Translations under genes and position numbers: made by a program
Notes under the pieces: model-generated
The model's input: only the letters and a program-made list of their open reading frames with translations
What the model was told of the DNA's origin: nothing
Database searches by the model: none
Shown here: positions 16,215-24,470 of the stretch, one piece after another
Numbering within the stretch: position 1 is the first letter of the stretch
Layout: each line of letters opens with the position of its first letter
Source: Lachnospiraceae bacterium
Lineage (GTDB): Bacteria; Bacillota; Clostridia; Lachnospirales; Lachnospiraceae
Assembly: GCA_024682075.1 (NCBI GenBank)
Contig: JAIKZQ010000007.1
Coordinates: 43,421-107,420 of the forward strand
Direction of reading: 5' to 3'
DNA length: 64,000 bases

Positions 16215-17099
16215 TCAATTCCTTCCGGAAAAGATCTCAAGCTTTGCGATCAGGTCCTCCAGTATGTACCTTGAATCGACATCCGTATAGATCCTGACCT
16301 CGGGATTATCTTCCCCCTGTTCCGATGATGTGTCCTGAGCAATGAACGGAGCCTTTGCCACATGGAAATGTCCGCATCCCGGATTAAGTGCCAGGGCAAT
16401 CGCAGGTGAATCTCCCAGTGACCAGCTCTCTCCCTGTGTCCAGCCTGCCCCGTCCGAATTGTTATAATCCACCAGATTTCGGAACAAATGCTCCCCTATC
16501 ATACCACAAGGTTTGATCCTGCGCTGTATTTCCGCAATGCCTATCGTCACGGTCGTATATACCGTCGACGGAACTAGCCACAGGTCTGCACCGCTCCGGA
16601 GGACAAGATTGGCGGCTGCGATGTCATTACCCGCATTAAACTCCCTGAAAGGCGCCATGCAGGGAGCCTCGCCGTGAGTACCTATCCAGATGACAGTCAT
16701 CTTCTTTATTATCCCGGGCTCTGCCTGAATCGCCTTTGCAACATTGGTTATCGCACCCTGACAAAGAACAAAAAGAGGCTTATCCTCCTCTTTCATTGCC
16801 TCACTCACGATAAAAGCAGAGCCCTCCGATAACTCATCATCCGCATCGAGAGGTCCTCTTTGTCCATGGAAGACAGGCACATCCATATCCATTGCATCAA
16901 GGATCGTCTTGATCTCCTCATGACTTTTTTCCATGGATCCCGCTTCGCGGAAATGTTCTGCAACGATTCCCTTTACCACAAGCTTCGGGCTGAGCAGTCC
17001 CTGCACTATCGCAAAAGGATCATCCGCTTCACATGCCGCATCGGTATCAATGATCACACGGATCTTCTTATATTCAGGAACATCGAATTCGAATCCCAT
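16215..17099 (-). CDS. inosine-uridine nucleoside hydrolase family protein
   Basis: A 294-residue nucleoside hydrolase-like protein. The calcium-binding N-terminal motif reads VIIDTDAACEADDPFAI, a variant of DTDxGxDDAxA with extra residues. FNAGNDIAAANLVL and the C-terminal DVDSRYILEDL also fit. It would split ribonucleosides to ribose and base, but the altered metal motif leaves the substrate open. The ATG at 17099 is eight bases after GGAGGA; upstream ATGs have no ribosome binding site. Confidence 0.8.
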   Translation of the reverse strand: MGFEFDVPEYKKIRVIIDTDAACEADDPFAIVQGLLSPKLVVKGIVAEHFREAGSMEKSHEEIKTILDAMDMDVPVFHGQRGPLDADDELSEGSAFIVSEAMKEEDKPLFVLCQGAITNVAKAIQAEPGIIKKMTVIWIGTHGEAPCMAPFREFNAGNDIAAANLVLRSGADLWLVPSTVYTTVTIGIAEIQRRIKPCGMIGEHLFRNLVDYNNSDGAGWTQGESWSLGDSPAIALALNPGCGHFHVAKAPFIAQDTSSEQGEDNPEVRIYTDVDSRYILEDLIAKLEIFSGRN

Positions 17100-17147
17100 C
17101 TGCATTTCCTCCGGAAATGTCATCTCATCAGGCATCCATACATCCGT

Positions 17148-17711
17148 TTACTTGAGCATCGCAACTATCCATTCAGGGTCGGGCATTTTTATGTCCTTAT
17201 TTATGGAGCGGAATTCCATTATTCCCTGAACCGATGCCCAGAATGCGATCGCCATGGTTTCCGCATTACCCTTATGAAAGATGCCATCTTTCTGGCCTTT
17301 TTTGATCAGCTTTACCGTCGGTGCCACGGCATCCACGGATTCAGCCAGTTTCCTTGCTTCCTCCGGCATTCCGGGTCTTCGGACCTGAGCCATCAGCACG
17401 AACATATAGAAGACCCAGGGCTGTTCTGTCGCAAACGAGAAGATTGTATTAAGAAACATTGTCATATACACATCCGGTGGAACTGTCACGTTCTCTCCAA
17501 AAGAGCCCGGCCCCATCGTCCCCATCCTTACAAGTTCCAGCAGGAGTTCTTCCTTGGATGCAAAATAATGAAACATGAGGCCCGTGCTCATCGGAACAGC
17601 CTCTGCTATATCCGTTATCTTTGTCTCATGATATCCGCGCTCGACAAAAAGCGTGAGCGCGGTCATGAGTATCGCCTGTTTTCTTTCTTCTTTCTGTTCT
17701 TTTCTCGTCAT
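17148..17711 (-). CDS. TetR/AcrR-family regulator
   Basis: A 187-residue TetR protein: N-terminal helix-turn-helix (ILMTALTLFVERGYHETKITDIAEAVPMSTGLMFHYFASKEELL) and a helical ligand domain. It follows the CrtI-like gene by 25 bases and is probably co-transcribed with it. The likely operators are the RTTGAAT-N4-ATTCAAY palindromes at 19306-19389, which would make it autoregulated. Ligand unknown. Confidence 0.92.
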   Translation of the reverse strand: MTRKEQKEERKQAILMTALTLFVERGYHETKITDIAEAVPMSTGLMFHYFASKEELLLELVRMGTMGPGSFGENVTVPPDVYMTMFLNTIFSFATEQPWVFYMFVLMAQVRRPGMPEEARKLAESVDAVAPTVKLIKKGQKDGIFHKGNAETMAIAFWASVQGIMEFRSINKDIKMPDPEWIVAMLK

Positions 17712-17736
17712 ATATATTTTCCCGTATGTAATGCGA

Positions 17737-19230
17737 TCAGATATCTATGGACCTGTGCTGCTTCTTAAGGATCCTCTGAACCGCGAACTTGCCGGAAATG
17801 ACTGCGATTGGAAGGCCGCCGGGGCTCATCACCCACTGTCCCGCTATATAGAGATCCTTAACGCCCTTCACCACACCTTTAAACCTCATCTGCTTATTAC
17901 CTGTTGTGGTGACAAAGCCCATGTATGATCCGTGATAAGCATTGCAGTATCTATTGTAAGTCAGAGGTGTCCACGCGTCCAGTAATTCTATCCTGCCTTC
18001 AAGCTCGGGGAATTCCCTGACTATCCTGTCCGTGATCTCCTTTGACAGCCTTTCTTTCTCAGCACTGTACTGCTCCTTATCAAGGGACTCCCAGAACAGA
18101 TAATCTTCATCGGACTGTATGAGATTGGCCTGAATAACTGCCTTTCCCTCGGGAGCAAAGCTCTTGTCATATCCGTAGTTCTTGACCGAGATCCTGTTAA
18201 ACGATCTCTTTCCGACCTGAAGTGCATCACAGTCGAAGAATATGGTATCTTCTCCGCTGAAGCTGTCATCCACGGCATATGCAACCTGGAATCCCGTTGT
18301 GATCGGATAATCCTTCCTTCTGACATAGGCCTCCGCAAGTTCACGTGGCATATACTTTCTGTCGATCAGCTTTCCGAAAAGGAAGTCCGTATCAACCGCG
18401 CTGATGACATAGTCGGCCTTTATCACGCTTCCATCCTCCAGCATGATGCCCGAAGCTTTTCCGTTTTCAATCTCAATCTTCTTAACTGAAGCCGAAGTAT
18501 GAAGCGTGCCGCCGAGTGACTTGAACTTCTCTGCGATCCTCAGTGACATTGCAAGGGAACCTTTCAGAGGGATATTTCCATTTCCGCTTGTCATCGTTGC
18601 ATAGGACACAAGAAGCGAATATGCGGTATACTCACCGGGAAGATAGTCACTCATCATCTTTCGGATGAGAGGGGACTTGAATCTCATTCCCAGTTCGTTA
18701 CAGTTGATACCTCCGTACTCCTTCATGACCTTGGGCATGTCAGCCATGCCCTTGCCAAGCTCGATATAATCCCTGATACCCATCATGTCAAAGGGCTTGA
18801 TCGAAGGGATGTTGCAGCACTCGGCATACCTTACATATTGTATGAACTTCTTTATCTCCGCCTCATCCCCCGGTGATATTTCGATCAGTTCCTTCTCCGT
18901 CCTGTCAAGATCATTCCAGAGCGTCACTTCCTTTTCCCCGATCCTGCTTGTATAGAACTTTGAAGTGGAGGCATATTCGGTGTTTTCATCTATGGCTCCG
19001 ACGTTCTTCCATACCTTCCACAGTCCGGTCTTCGGATCCGTTCCCGTAAGCCAGTGGATGCAGTTATCGATATGATATCCTTTTCTGTTCCATCCCATGC
19101 ACTCTCCGCCGGGAACTGCGTTCTTCTCATAGATCTCCGTTTCAAATCCTGCCTGAAGTGCATATATTCCTGCTGACAGTCCTGCGATGCCGCCTCCGAC
19201 GATTATTACCTTTTCCTTATCCTGTGACAT
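17737..19230 (-). CDS. CrtI/phytoene-desaturase-like FAD oxidoreductase
   Basis: A 497-residue flavoprotein with the dinucleotide-binding motif VIIVGGGIAGLSAGIYALQAG, the second FAD segment EIYEKNAVPGGECMGWNRKGY, and the C-terminal family motif GVKDLYIAGQWVMSPGGLP. It belongs to the carotenoid desaturase/isomerase superfamily (CrtI, CrtN, CRTISO). No carotenoid synthesis genes are nearby, and in anaerobic Firmicutes such proteins often act on other lipids, so the substrate is unknown. GGAGG is seven bases before the ATG. Transcription starts from a promoter flanked by palindromes and continues into the tetR gene. Confidence 0.85.
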   Translation of the reverse strand: MSQDKEKVIIVGGGIAGLSAGIYALQAGFETEIYEKNAVPGGECMGWNRKGYHIDNCIHWLTGTDPKTGLWKVWKNVGAIDENTEYASTSKFYTSRIGEKEVTLWNDLDRTEKELIEISPGDEAEIKKFIQYVRYAECCNIPSIKPFDMMGIRDYIELGKGMADMPKVMKEYGGINCNELGMRFKSPLIRKMMSDYLPGEYTAYSLLVSYATMTSGNGNIPLKGSLAMSLRIAEKFKSLGGTLHTSASVKKIEIENGKASGIMLEDGSVIKADYVISAVDTDFLFGKLIDRKYMPRELAEAYVRRKDYPITTGFQVAYAVDDSFSGEDTIFFDCDALQVGKRSFNRISVKNYGYDKSFAPEGKAVIQANLIQSDEDYLFWESLDKEQYSAEKERLSKEITDRIVREFPELEGRIELLDAWTPLTYNRYCNAYHGSYMGFVTTTGNKQMRFKGVVKGVKDLYIAGQWVMSPGGLPIAVISGKFAVQRILKKQHRSIDI

Positions 19231-19305
19231 TTGTTTTCCTCCATAACCGGAATCTGCCTGCGTTCTTATCCGGGTTCATTTTTTTGTTCTGTTTTGAGAT
19301 GCATC

Positions 19306-19389
19306 TTTGAATCGTTATTCATTGAATGTGAATTCAATATAATTCGTCTGAAATGATTTGTCAACAGTTTTGTTGAATTTATATTCAAC
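19306..19389. promoter_or_regulatory. cluster of three TetR-type operators
   Basis: Perfect palindromes GTTGAAT-TTAT-ATTCAAC at 19372-19389 and ATTGAAT-GTGA-ATTCAAT at 19321-19338, plus a weaker copy with core TGAAT-CGTT-ATTCA at 19306-19323. All share TGAAT-N4-ATTCA. They sit just upstream of the -35, over the -10, and downstream of the -10 of the CrtI-like promoter, a classic repression layout. Confidence 0.7.
19336..19364 (-). promoter_or_regulatory. sigma-A promoter of the CrtI-like/tetR operon
   Basis: On the minus strand a consensus TTGACA (19364-19359) and TATATT (19341-19336) are separated by 17 bases. The -10 overlaps one operator palindrome. Confidence 0.75.
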
Positions 19390-19401
19390 CAATTTCGGGG
19401 A

Positions 19402-19440
19402 TAAAAATAGCGTCCTCCGGACAGTTCCGGAAGACGCCTG
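19402..19440 (-). terminator. terminator of the ABC exporter operon
   Basis: A 12-bp stem with one mismatch or wobble (GCGTCTTCCGGA with TCCGGAGGACGC) and a four-base loop, followed on the minus strand by TATTTTTAT. It lies about 70 bases after the permease stop. The plus strand also ends in TTTTT. Confidence 0.75.
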
Positions 19441-19505
19441 GTTTTTCATGCCGGGATGGTTCCTATATAATGCAACACACCTGAAATACAGAGTTCAAAA
19501 ATATA

Positions 19506-21110
19506 TCACGCCTGCTTTTCAGCCAGCTTGATTGCCTTTTTATAGAAGATCATCGCAAGTGCAGAGACGATCAGGATCAATGCTCCGACTATAATGTTCT
19601 GATCGATCTTCGTTCCGAGAGCCACTACAAGGACCACCAGAAGCATCGTTGCAATCATGTTCGGGAACATATAGATCGCCACTCCGGCTCCCTGCTTGAT
19701 CACTTCAACTTCATTCTCCCAGTCAAGTCTCATATGCTTGATGCCGCATACACATCCCCATGTCGTGGAGAACCCGCACAGGCAAACGCCGAGTATCAGC
19801 GAAAGTATCGAAGTCAGCAGAGGGGCTTTTGTAGAAATGCATATGCAGATGATCGCAAATGAGGCAAAAGGAACGGTCATGTACATATTGAACAGCATCT
19901 TGCCCTGATAAAGCACCTTTCCGGATATGGGAAGACTTTTGACTATCCAGTAATTCTTACCCTCAAGAGAAGGACTCATCACAGTCGTGGCAACCATTCC
20001 GATACAGAAATACACTATGAGAGCGATCGCAGGATACAGCATCTCCTTGGTCACCGGAGCCCCCTCCGTGATCTTATACAGGATAGTGTCCATATCAATA
20101 AACAGCACGGCTATTCCAATGATGAGAGCCATGAATTCTCCCATCGATCCGTTGGTCATGTAGATCGTGGAGCCGGTCATTCTCCTGAATTCCTTGAATG
20201 CAATGGAATTCAGAACGCTCCTGCTCTTCTGGCCTGTCATGCTGAATTTCCTGGATGCCGCGTGATTCTTCAGCTTGGAATTGATCTCGCGATACGACCT
20301 TCCGACAAAAAAGAACAGGATCTCAAACAGGGCAATGCTTATGACGACCAGCAGCAAAATGCTGAGGATGTCGGTTTGTGTGACTGCCAGCTGAAACCAC
20401 TTCGCTGGAAGATATTTATCCGTAACATTATTAATGGATTCCGAAGCATTTACGAGAGTCTCCTCAACCTTATCTTCTTTTATCATGGATTCTATGAAGA
20501 ATCTGGACGAAAAGGCCAGGATGACTACGCCGAATGAAAGCACGGTCTGTACAATGTTGGTCTTTCTGAAGCCCGCACTGATCCTGGTGATGATATATCC
20601 GGCGAAAGCCGCTGCAAGCATGGGGATTACAGGAAGGATAAAAGTAAGGATCATCCATACCAGCCATGTGACGACTGACGGTGTCACATACAGTTCATAC
20701 CCGATCAGCATGGCGACCGATATGCTCATATACCACGGCATGCTCTTCAGATACATATACAGGAATTTACATCCCGCTACAGTCTTCGCATCGAAGGGAA
20801 GAGACATCAGCATGTCATATTCTTTGAAGTTAAAGAGATATCCGTTTGTCTTGAAAAAAGTAAAGAATACCGCGATCAGGGATATCGTCAGGGCACAGAT
20901 CGCAGGAATTATCTCCGCAAGCCCGATCCTTCCGTATCCGATGCAGCTGAAAAGACAGTATGCCATCAGCATAAGATACAGAATCGTAAGTCCGACATAT
21001 GCTCCGATAATGCGTCCTTTTTTCTTTTTATCCTTGCAGTGTCTTAAGACATTCCACGGACTTGTCGAATCCAGAAGCATCTTAAGAAGGATCAGATTCT
21101 TATTTTTCAT
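19506..21110 (-). CDS. ABC exporter permease
   Basis: A 534-residue polytopic protein with about 12 hydrophobic segments arranged in two halves, like large ABC-2-type exporter permeases. The segment FKEYDMLMSLPFDAKTV and its repeat-like counterpart GKNYWIVKSLPISGKVLYQGK are characteristic of this group. Its start overlaps the ATPase gene by 11 bases. Substrate unknown; lipid, peptide or antibiotic export are all possible. GGAGGTTCACG precedes the ATG. Confidence 0.85.
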   Translation of the reverse strand: MKNKNLILLKMLLDSTSPWNVLRHCKDKKKKGRIIGAYVGLTILYLMLMAYCLFSCIGYGRIGLAEIIPAICALTISLIAVFFTFFKTNGYLFNFKEYDMLMSLPFDAKTVAGCKFLYMYLKSMPWYMSISVAMLIGYELYVTPSVVTWLVWMILTFILPVIPMLAAAFAGYIITRISAGFRKTNIVQTVLSFGVVILAFSSRFFIESMIKEDKVEETLVNASESINNVTDKYLPAKWFQLAVTQTDILSILLLVVISIALFEILFFFVGRSYREINSKLKNHAASRKFSMTGQKSRSVLNSIAFKEFRRMTGSTIYMTNGSMGEFMALIIGIAVLFIDMDTILYKITEGAPVTKEMLYPAIALIVYFCIGMVATTVMSPSLEGKNYWIVKSLPISGKVLYQGKMLFNMYMTVPFASFAIICICISTKAPLLTSILSLILGVCLCGFSTTWGCVCGIKHMRLDWENEVEVIKQGAGVAIYMFPNMIATMLLVVLVVALGTKIDQNIIVGALILIVSALAMIFYKKAIKLAEKQA

Positions 21111-21828
21111 CGTGAACCTCCAGGAAGACTTCTTCCAGAGACTGATTGCCGACGATATCTTCCATCGTGCCGGAATCGATTATCCTGCCGTTTTTGATAA
21201 TGGCAACCTTGTTGCAGAGCTTCTCGGCAGTTTCAAGAACATGCGTGGAGAAAAAGATAGCAGTGCCTTTTTCACACATCTCATGCATGATCTGCTTAAG
21301 AGTGTATGAAGCCTTGGGATCGAGCCCGGCAAAAGGCTCATCCATGACGATCAGCTTAGGTTCATGGATAAGAGCCGAGATTATCGCAAGCTTCTGTTTC
21401 ATTCCGTGTGAATAAGAACTGACAAGATCACCGAGAGAATCGGTTATCTCAAAGAGTCCGGCGTATTTTTCTATCTCCTCCATGCGCTTTGCAGAGTCTA
21501 TTCCGAATACATCCGCGATGAAATTGAGATACTGAATGCCGGTAAGATTATCATAAAGATCCGGATTATCCGGTATGTACGCAGTTATCTTCTTACATTC
21601 GATCGGTTCGGTCTTTACCGAATGACCGTCTATGAGGATCTCTCCTTCGGTAAAATCAAGCACTCCCACCACGGCACGTATCGTGGTGGATTTACCTGCT
21701 CCGTTATGTCCGATGAATCCGTAGATGTCACCGCTCTCGACGGTAAGAGTAACATTATCTGCGGCTTTTTTGCCTTCGCCGTATACCTTTGAATAACCCT
21801 TTATTTCAAGAATCGCTTTCTTTTCCAT
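21100..21828 (-). CDS. ABC transporter ATP-binding protein
   Basis: A 242-residue ATPase with Walker A GHNGAGKST, signature SYSHGMKQK (a variant of LSGGQ common in exporters of this class), Walker B KLIVMDEPFAGLD and the H-loop FFSTHVLE. It powers the permease downstream. GGGGGAGC precedes the ATG. The promoter region holds the double palindrome at 21860-21878. Confidence 0.95.
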   Translation of the reverse strand: MEKKAILEIKGYSKVYGEGKKAADNVTLTVESGDIYGFIGHNGAGKSTTIRAVVGVLDFTEGEILIDGHSVKTEPIECKKITAYIPDNPDLYDNLTGIQYLNFIADVFGIDSAKRMEEIEKYAGLFEITDSLGDLVSSYSHGMKQKLAIISALIHEPKLIVMDEPFAGLDPKASYTLKQIMHEMCEKGTAIFFSTHVLETAEKLCNKVAIIKNGRIIDSGTMEDIVGNQSLEEVFLEVHDEK

Positions 21829-21859
21829 TATCGCTCCCCCTTTGGAGTATGCTTCATTG

Positions 21860-21878
21860 TGATATCATTATGATATCA
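21860..21878. promoter_or_regulatory. operator-like palindrome TGATATCA-TTA-TGATATCA
   Basis: Two copies of the self-complementary octamer TGATATCA are separated by three bases, 32 bases upstream of the ABC ATPase start. It is likely an operator; no GntR or similar regulator gene is adjacent, so the binding protein would be encoded elsewhere. Confidence 0.45.
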
Positions 21879-21981
21879 GATATTAACACATCCGTCAACA
21901 GGGTTTAATGGTGCCCGTATGATACACCTTGGGCAGGAGGGCATAATGTGCGCACGTCACAGGATTTACGGCAATTTGCGG

Positions 21982-22674
21982 TCATTTATTCGCAAGCCTG
22001 AAATAATGTCCGTCCCTGATATGCTTGCCGTCATTGGCAAGTTCGAGGCACGGAAGAGTGCATCTGCCCTCATTCCTGTCGAAGCGGATTATGTTGATGC
22101 CGGTGAATTCCATGTGAAAGAGAGCGCACATGTACGGAAACGGGATATTCAGGATATGTCCCATGGCTGCCGCAGAGGATCCGCCGTGCGAAAAAAGTGC
22201 GATCGTGCGATGCTCTTTCTCCGCGATGGTGTGTCTGTAATAGAATCCTTCACGGACATAGCCGAGGCTCTCAAGCCACTTATCAAGCTCACTTTCGATC
22301 ATCTCGACATTCTCAACTACCCTGTTGTTTTTGAAAAAAGGAGTTTCTTTCCAGTCGGGACTGTTGAGGTTGATATCCTGCCTGGCCATCTCATCAACAC
22401 TGTTCCAGGGATGGCCATCGGAATACAGAGTGCTTCCGTCCGTGCTGCCCCATGTTACTTCATGCATGAAATCAAGAACGTTTATCGGAAGTCCGAGTTC
22501 CTTCGACACAGCTGTCGCCGTTTCCATTGCACGCCCCAAGGGGGATGCATATATCGTCTCAATGCCCTCTTCCTTAAGTCTCCGGGCAACAGCCTCAGCC
22601 TGAGCCCTCCCCGTTTCGGTCAGGCAGTCCAGTTCATAATTCGGTTCTCCGTGCCTTACAAATATGATCCTCAA
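21982..22674 (-). CDS. histidine phosphatase family protein
   Basis: A 230-residue phosphoglycerate-mutase-like phosphatase. The catalytic RHG motif is at the very start (IIFVRHGEPNYE), the second arginine in YASPLGRAMETA and the second histidine in TIALFSHGGSSAA. Substrate not predictable. The start is TTG, eight bases after AAGGAG; no ATG fits because the RHG motif is only six residues in. Confidence 0.9.
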   Translation of the reverse strand: MRIIFVRHGEPNYELDCLTETGRAQAEAVARRLKEEGIETIYASPLGRAMETATAVSKELGLPINVLDFMHEVTWGSTDGSTLYSDGHPWNSVDEMARQDINLNSPDWKETPFFKNNRVVENVEMIESELDKWLESLGYVREGFYYRHTIAEKEHRTIALFSHGGSSAAAMGHILNIPFPYMCALFHMEFTGINIIRFDRNEGRCTLPCLELANDGKHIRDGHYFRLANK

Positions 22675-22744
22675 AGTCTAAGCTCCTTGTGAAATATGAT
22701 CTTTCATCATAGTATTCAGTGAAAAGCAATCTGCCTGATAAAAC

Positions 22745-23575
22745 TCAGCGTGAATATGTTCCGCTTACGTATCCGTATCCAAGCACATTTCCGTATAAAG
22801 CAGGGCTCCTGGAAGCATCCTTTTTATTGAGCACTCCGGCCCACAACTCATCTCCCCCAAACCAGCTCTCATCGAACTCCGGATACTCGCCGTCATATAC
22901 AACTCCGGGCCTCCCGGCTAGTGCATAAACGTAGACGGTATATAAATGATCTCCCGAACCCTCGGGCGGATACGGTCCGATGTACTGACCGGGATTCAGA
23001 CCCTCTTCAAGTTCAGTATCTGTCACCTCCGCATACCAGTGTACCCAGTTGTTCGCACTTTCATCGACCATGTATATGACATAGTACGATGCACCGTCAA
23101 CCGGATCGAACGATAACTGCGGTGAAAGATTCAGACCCTCGGAAGTATTGGTGATGTCATTCGTCCATCTTCCGGAGGCAATGCTTTCCGATGTTACATT
23201 CATCGTTGCATTATTTTTGAAGTCGTCAATGGTCTTGTCATATGTGCCGTTCCTGGACTTATAGACATATGCAACCATCGAATGCGCCGTCATCAGTGCA
23301 TAGCCCGCTACCAGCACAAGGATCACCAGAATGATATACGCGCCGAACGGTACCTTTTTCTTTTTTACCCAGATAATGGTGAGTATCAGAAACAGCTGAT
23401 GAAATGCTGCCAGAGGGATAAACAAAGCGAGAGCCGATTCCGTCTCACCGTACCACGCCCATCTGACAAGATAATGGATGTCTCCGCACATGAAAAGGAC
23501 ATATGCCAGCAGATAGATAATGCATGCCGGAGACTTATAGAATTTAAAACGTGATGAGTCCGTATTATTTTCCAT
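22745..23575 (-). CDS. membrane-anchored PEBP-like (YbhB/YbcL) protein
   Basis: A 276-residue protein: three transmembrane segments in the first 100 residues (near 15-33, 47-68 and 76-97), then a domain of the phosphatidylethanolamine-binding/Raf kinase inhibitor-like family. Diagnostic segments are LSPQLSFDPVDGASYYVIYMVDE, NWVHWYAEV and GPYPPEGSGDHLYTVYVYAL. Bacterial YbhB/YbcL proteins are normally soluble or secreted; this one is tethered, with the domain probably outside. It follows a kinase-like gene by eight bases on the same strand. The ribosome binding site is weak. Confidence 0.8.
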   Translation of the reverse strand: MENNTDSSRFKFYKSPACIIYLLAYVLFMCGDIHYLVRWAWYGETESALALFIPLAAFHQLFLILTIIWVKKKKVPFGAYIILVILVLVAGYALMTAHSMVAYVYKSRNGTYDKTIDDFKNNATMNVTSESIASGRWTNDITNTSEGLNLSPQLSFDPVDGASYYVIYMVDESANNWVHWYAEVTDTELEEGLNPGQYIGPYPPEGSGDHLYTVYVYALAGRPGVVYDGEYPEFDESWFGGDELWAGVLNKKDASRSPALYGNVLGYGYVSGTYSR

Positions 23576-23583
23576 ATTTCATC

Positions 23584-24462
23584 TTACCGGAACAAAAACA
23601 TTGACCAGTACTCTTCCATTTCACGCTTGTTCTTGTATGAATTAAGTGCCATCAGCATGTAGAAGAATTTATCGTACTTCCTGAATTCGGGCATCGGCTG
23701 ATACTTCTCGTATCCCTGCTTGAAGCTGCTCCATTCTTCCACCTGATGGAAAAGAAAACATAATTCCCACTCAACGGGTCCCACGACATATGCATCGAGA
23801 TCGACACAGACTCTTATGTCCTCCCCCTTGAACAGGAACTGATCCGCGGACATGTCCACCATTATCAGTGAGTACTTGCTGCTCTTGAAATTCATGTCGC
23901 AGAGCTCTTCAAACAGCACTCTCAGCTTTCTGTCGGTCATGGAGTCGGAGTCCCAGTGAAGAGAAAGGCATCTGTCCATGTAGTCGATCGCAGACTCCGT
24001 AAAATCACGCACATTCTCAACGCCGTAGATACCGCAGTTCTCGTGGGCTATGCGGTGATTATATCCGATGTATTGACCAAGTCTGTACGCATTATCCTTG
24101 CCGTCGGGGAATTCATCACTCTCCAGCGAACGCCCTTCGGAAAACTCATATATCACCGCTTCCTCGTCAGCAGCGACAAGCGTTGCGGGCGGGATATGAG
24201 GATTGTCCCTGAGAGCGTCATACACCCTGCCGAGATTCTCAATCTGAGTCTCAAAAGAGAAATCAAAAACATACTTCATCATCAGCCAGAAAGGGGACAG
24301 ATTATCCCCGAGCATCATGGGTTTTTTAAGAACATACCTGATGCCCTCGTAATCAAAATAATATATCTGGTTTGATGACATTCCGCCTTTTTCAAACTCT
24401 ATGAGGTTCCTTTTGGCGTATTCCAAGATCTCATTTTCTGTGTCATTCATATTGTCAATCAT
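23584..24462 (-). CDS. aminoglycoside-phosphotransferase-like kinase fold protein, divergent
   Basis: A 292-residue protein that resembles the APH/choline kinase fold. The ATP-lysine segment is YVLKKP. The catalytic loop aligns as MVDMSADQFL against HGDLHPGNVL, keeping the aspartate but replacing His by Met and Asn by Gln. The metal-binding segment is VCVDLDAYVVGPVEWEL. It may therefore be a weak or altered kinase. The small-molecule or protein substrate is unknown. It lies between the M13 peptidase and the PEBP-like gene with gaps of eight bases each, so the three are probably one operon. Confidence 0.65.
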   Translation of the reverse strand: MIDNMNDTENEILEYAKRNLIEFEKGGMSSNQIYYFDYEGIRYVLKKPMMLGDNLSPFWLMMKYVFDFSFETQIENLGRVYDALRDNPHIPPATLVAADEEAVIYEFSEGRSLESDEFPDGKDNAYRLGQYIGYNHRIAHENCGIYGVENVRDFTESAIDYMDRCLSLHWDSDSMTDRKLRVLFEELCDMNFKSSKYSLIMVDMSADQFLFKGEDIRVCVDLDAYVVGPVEWELCFLFHQVEEWSSFKQGYEKYQPMPEFRKYDKFFYMLMALNSYKNKREMEEYWSMFLFR

Positions 24463-24470
24463 CCTGCAAC

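Noticed and set aside
17099..17135. Longer N-terminus of the nucleoside hydrolase
   Set aside because: The upstream ATG has no ribosome binding site, while GGAGGA lies correctly before the ATG at 17099.
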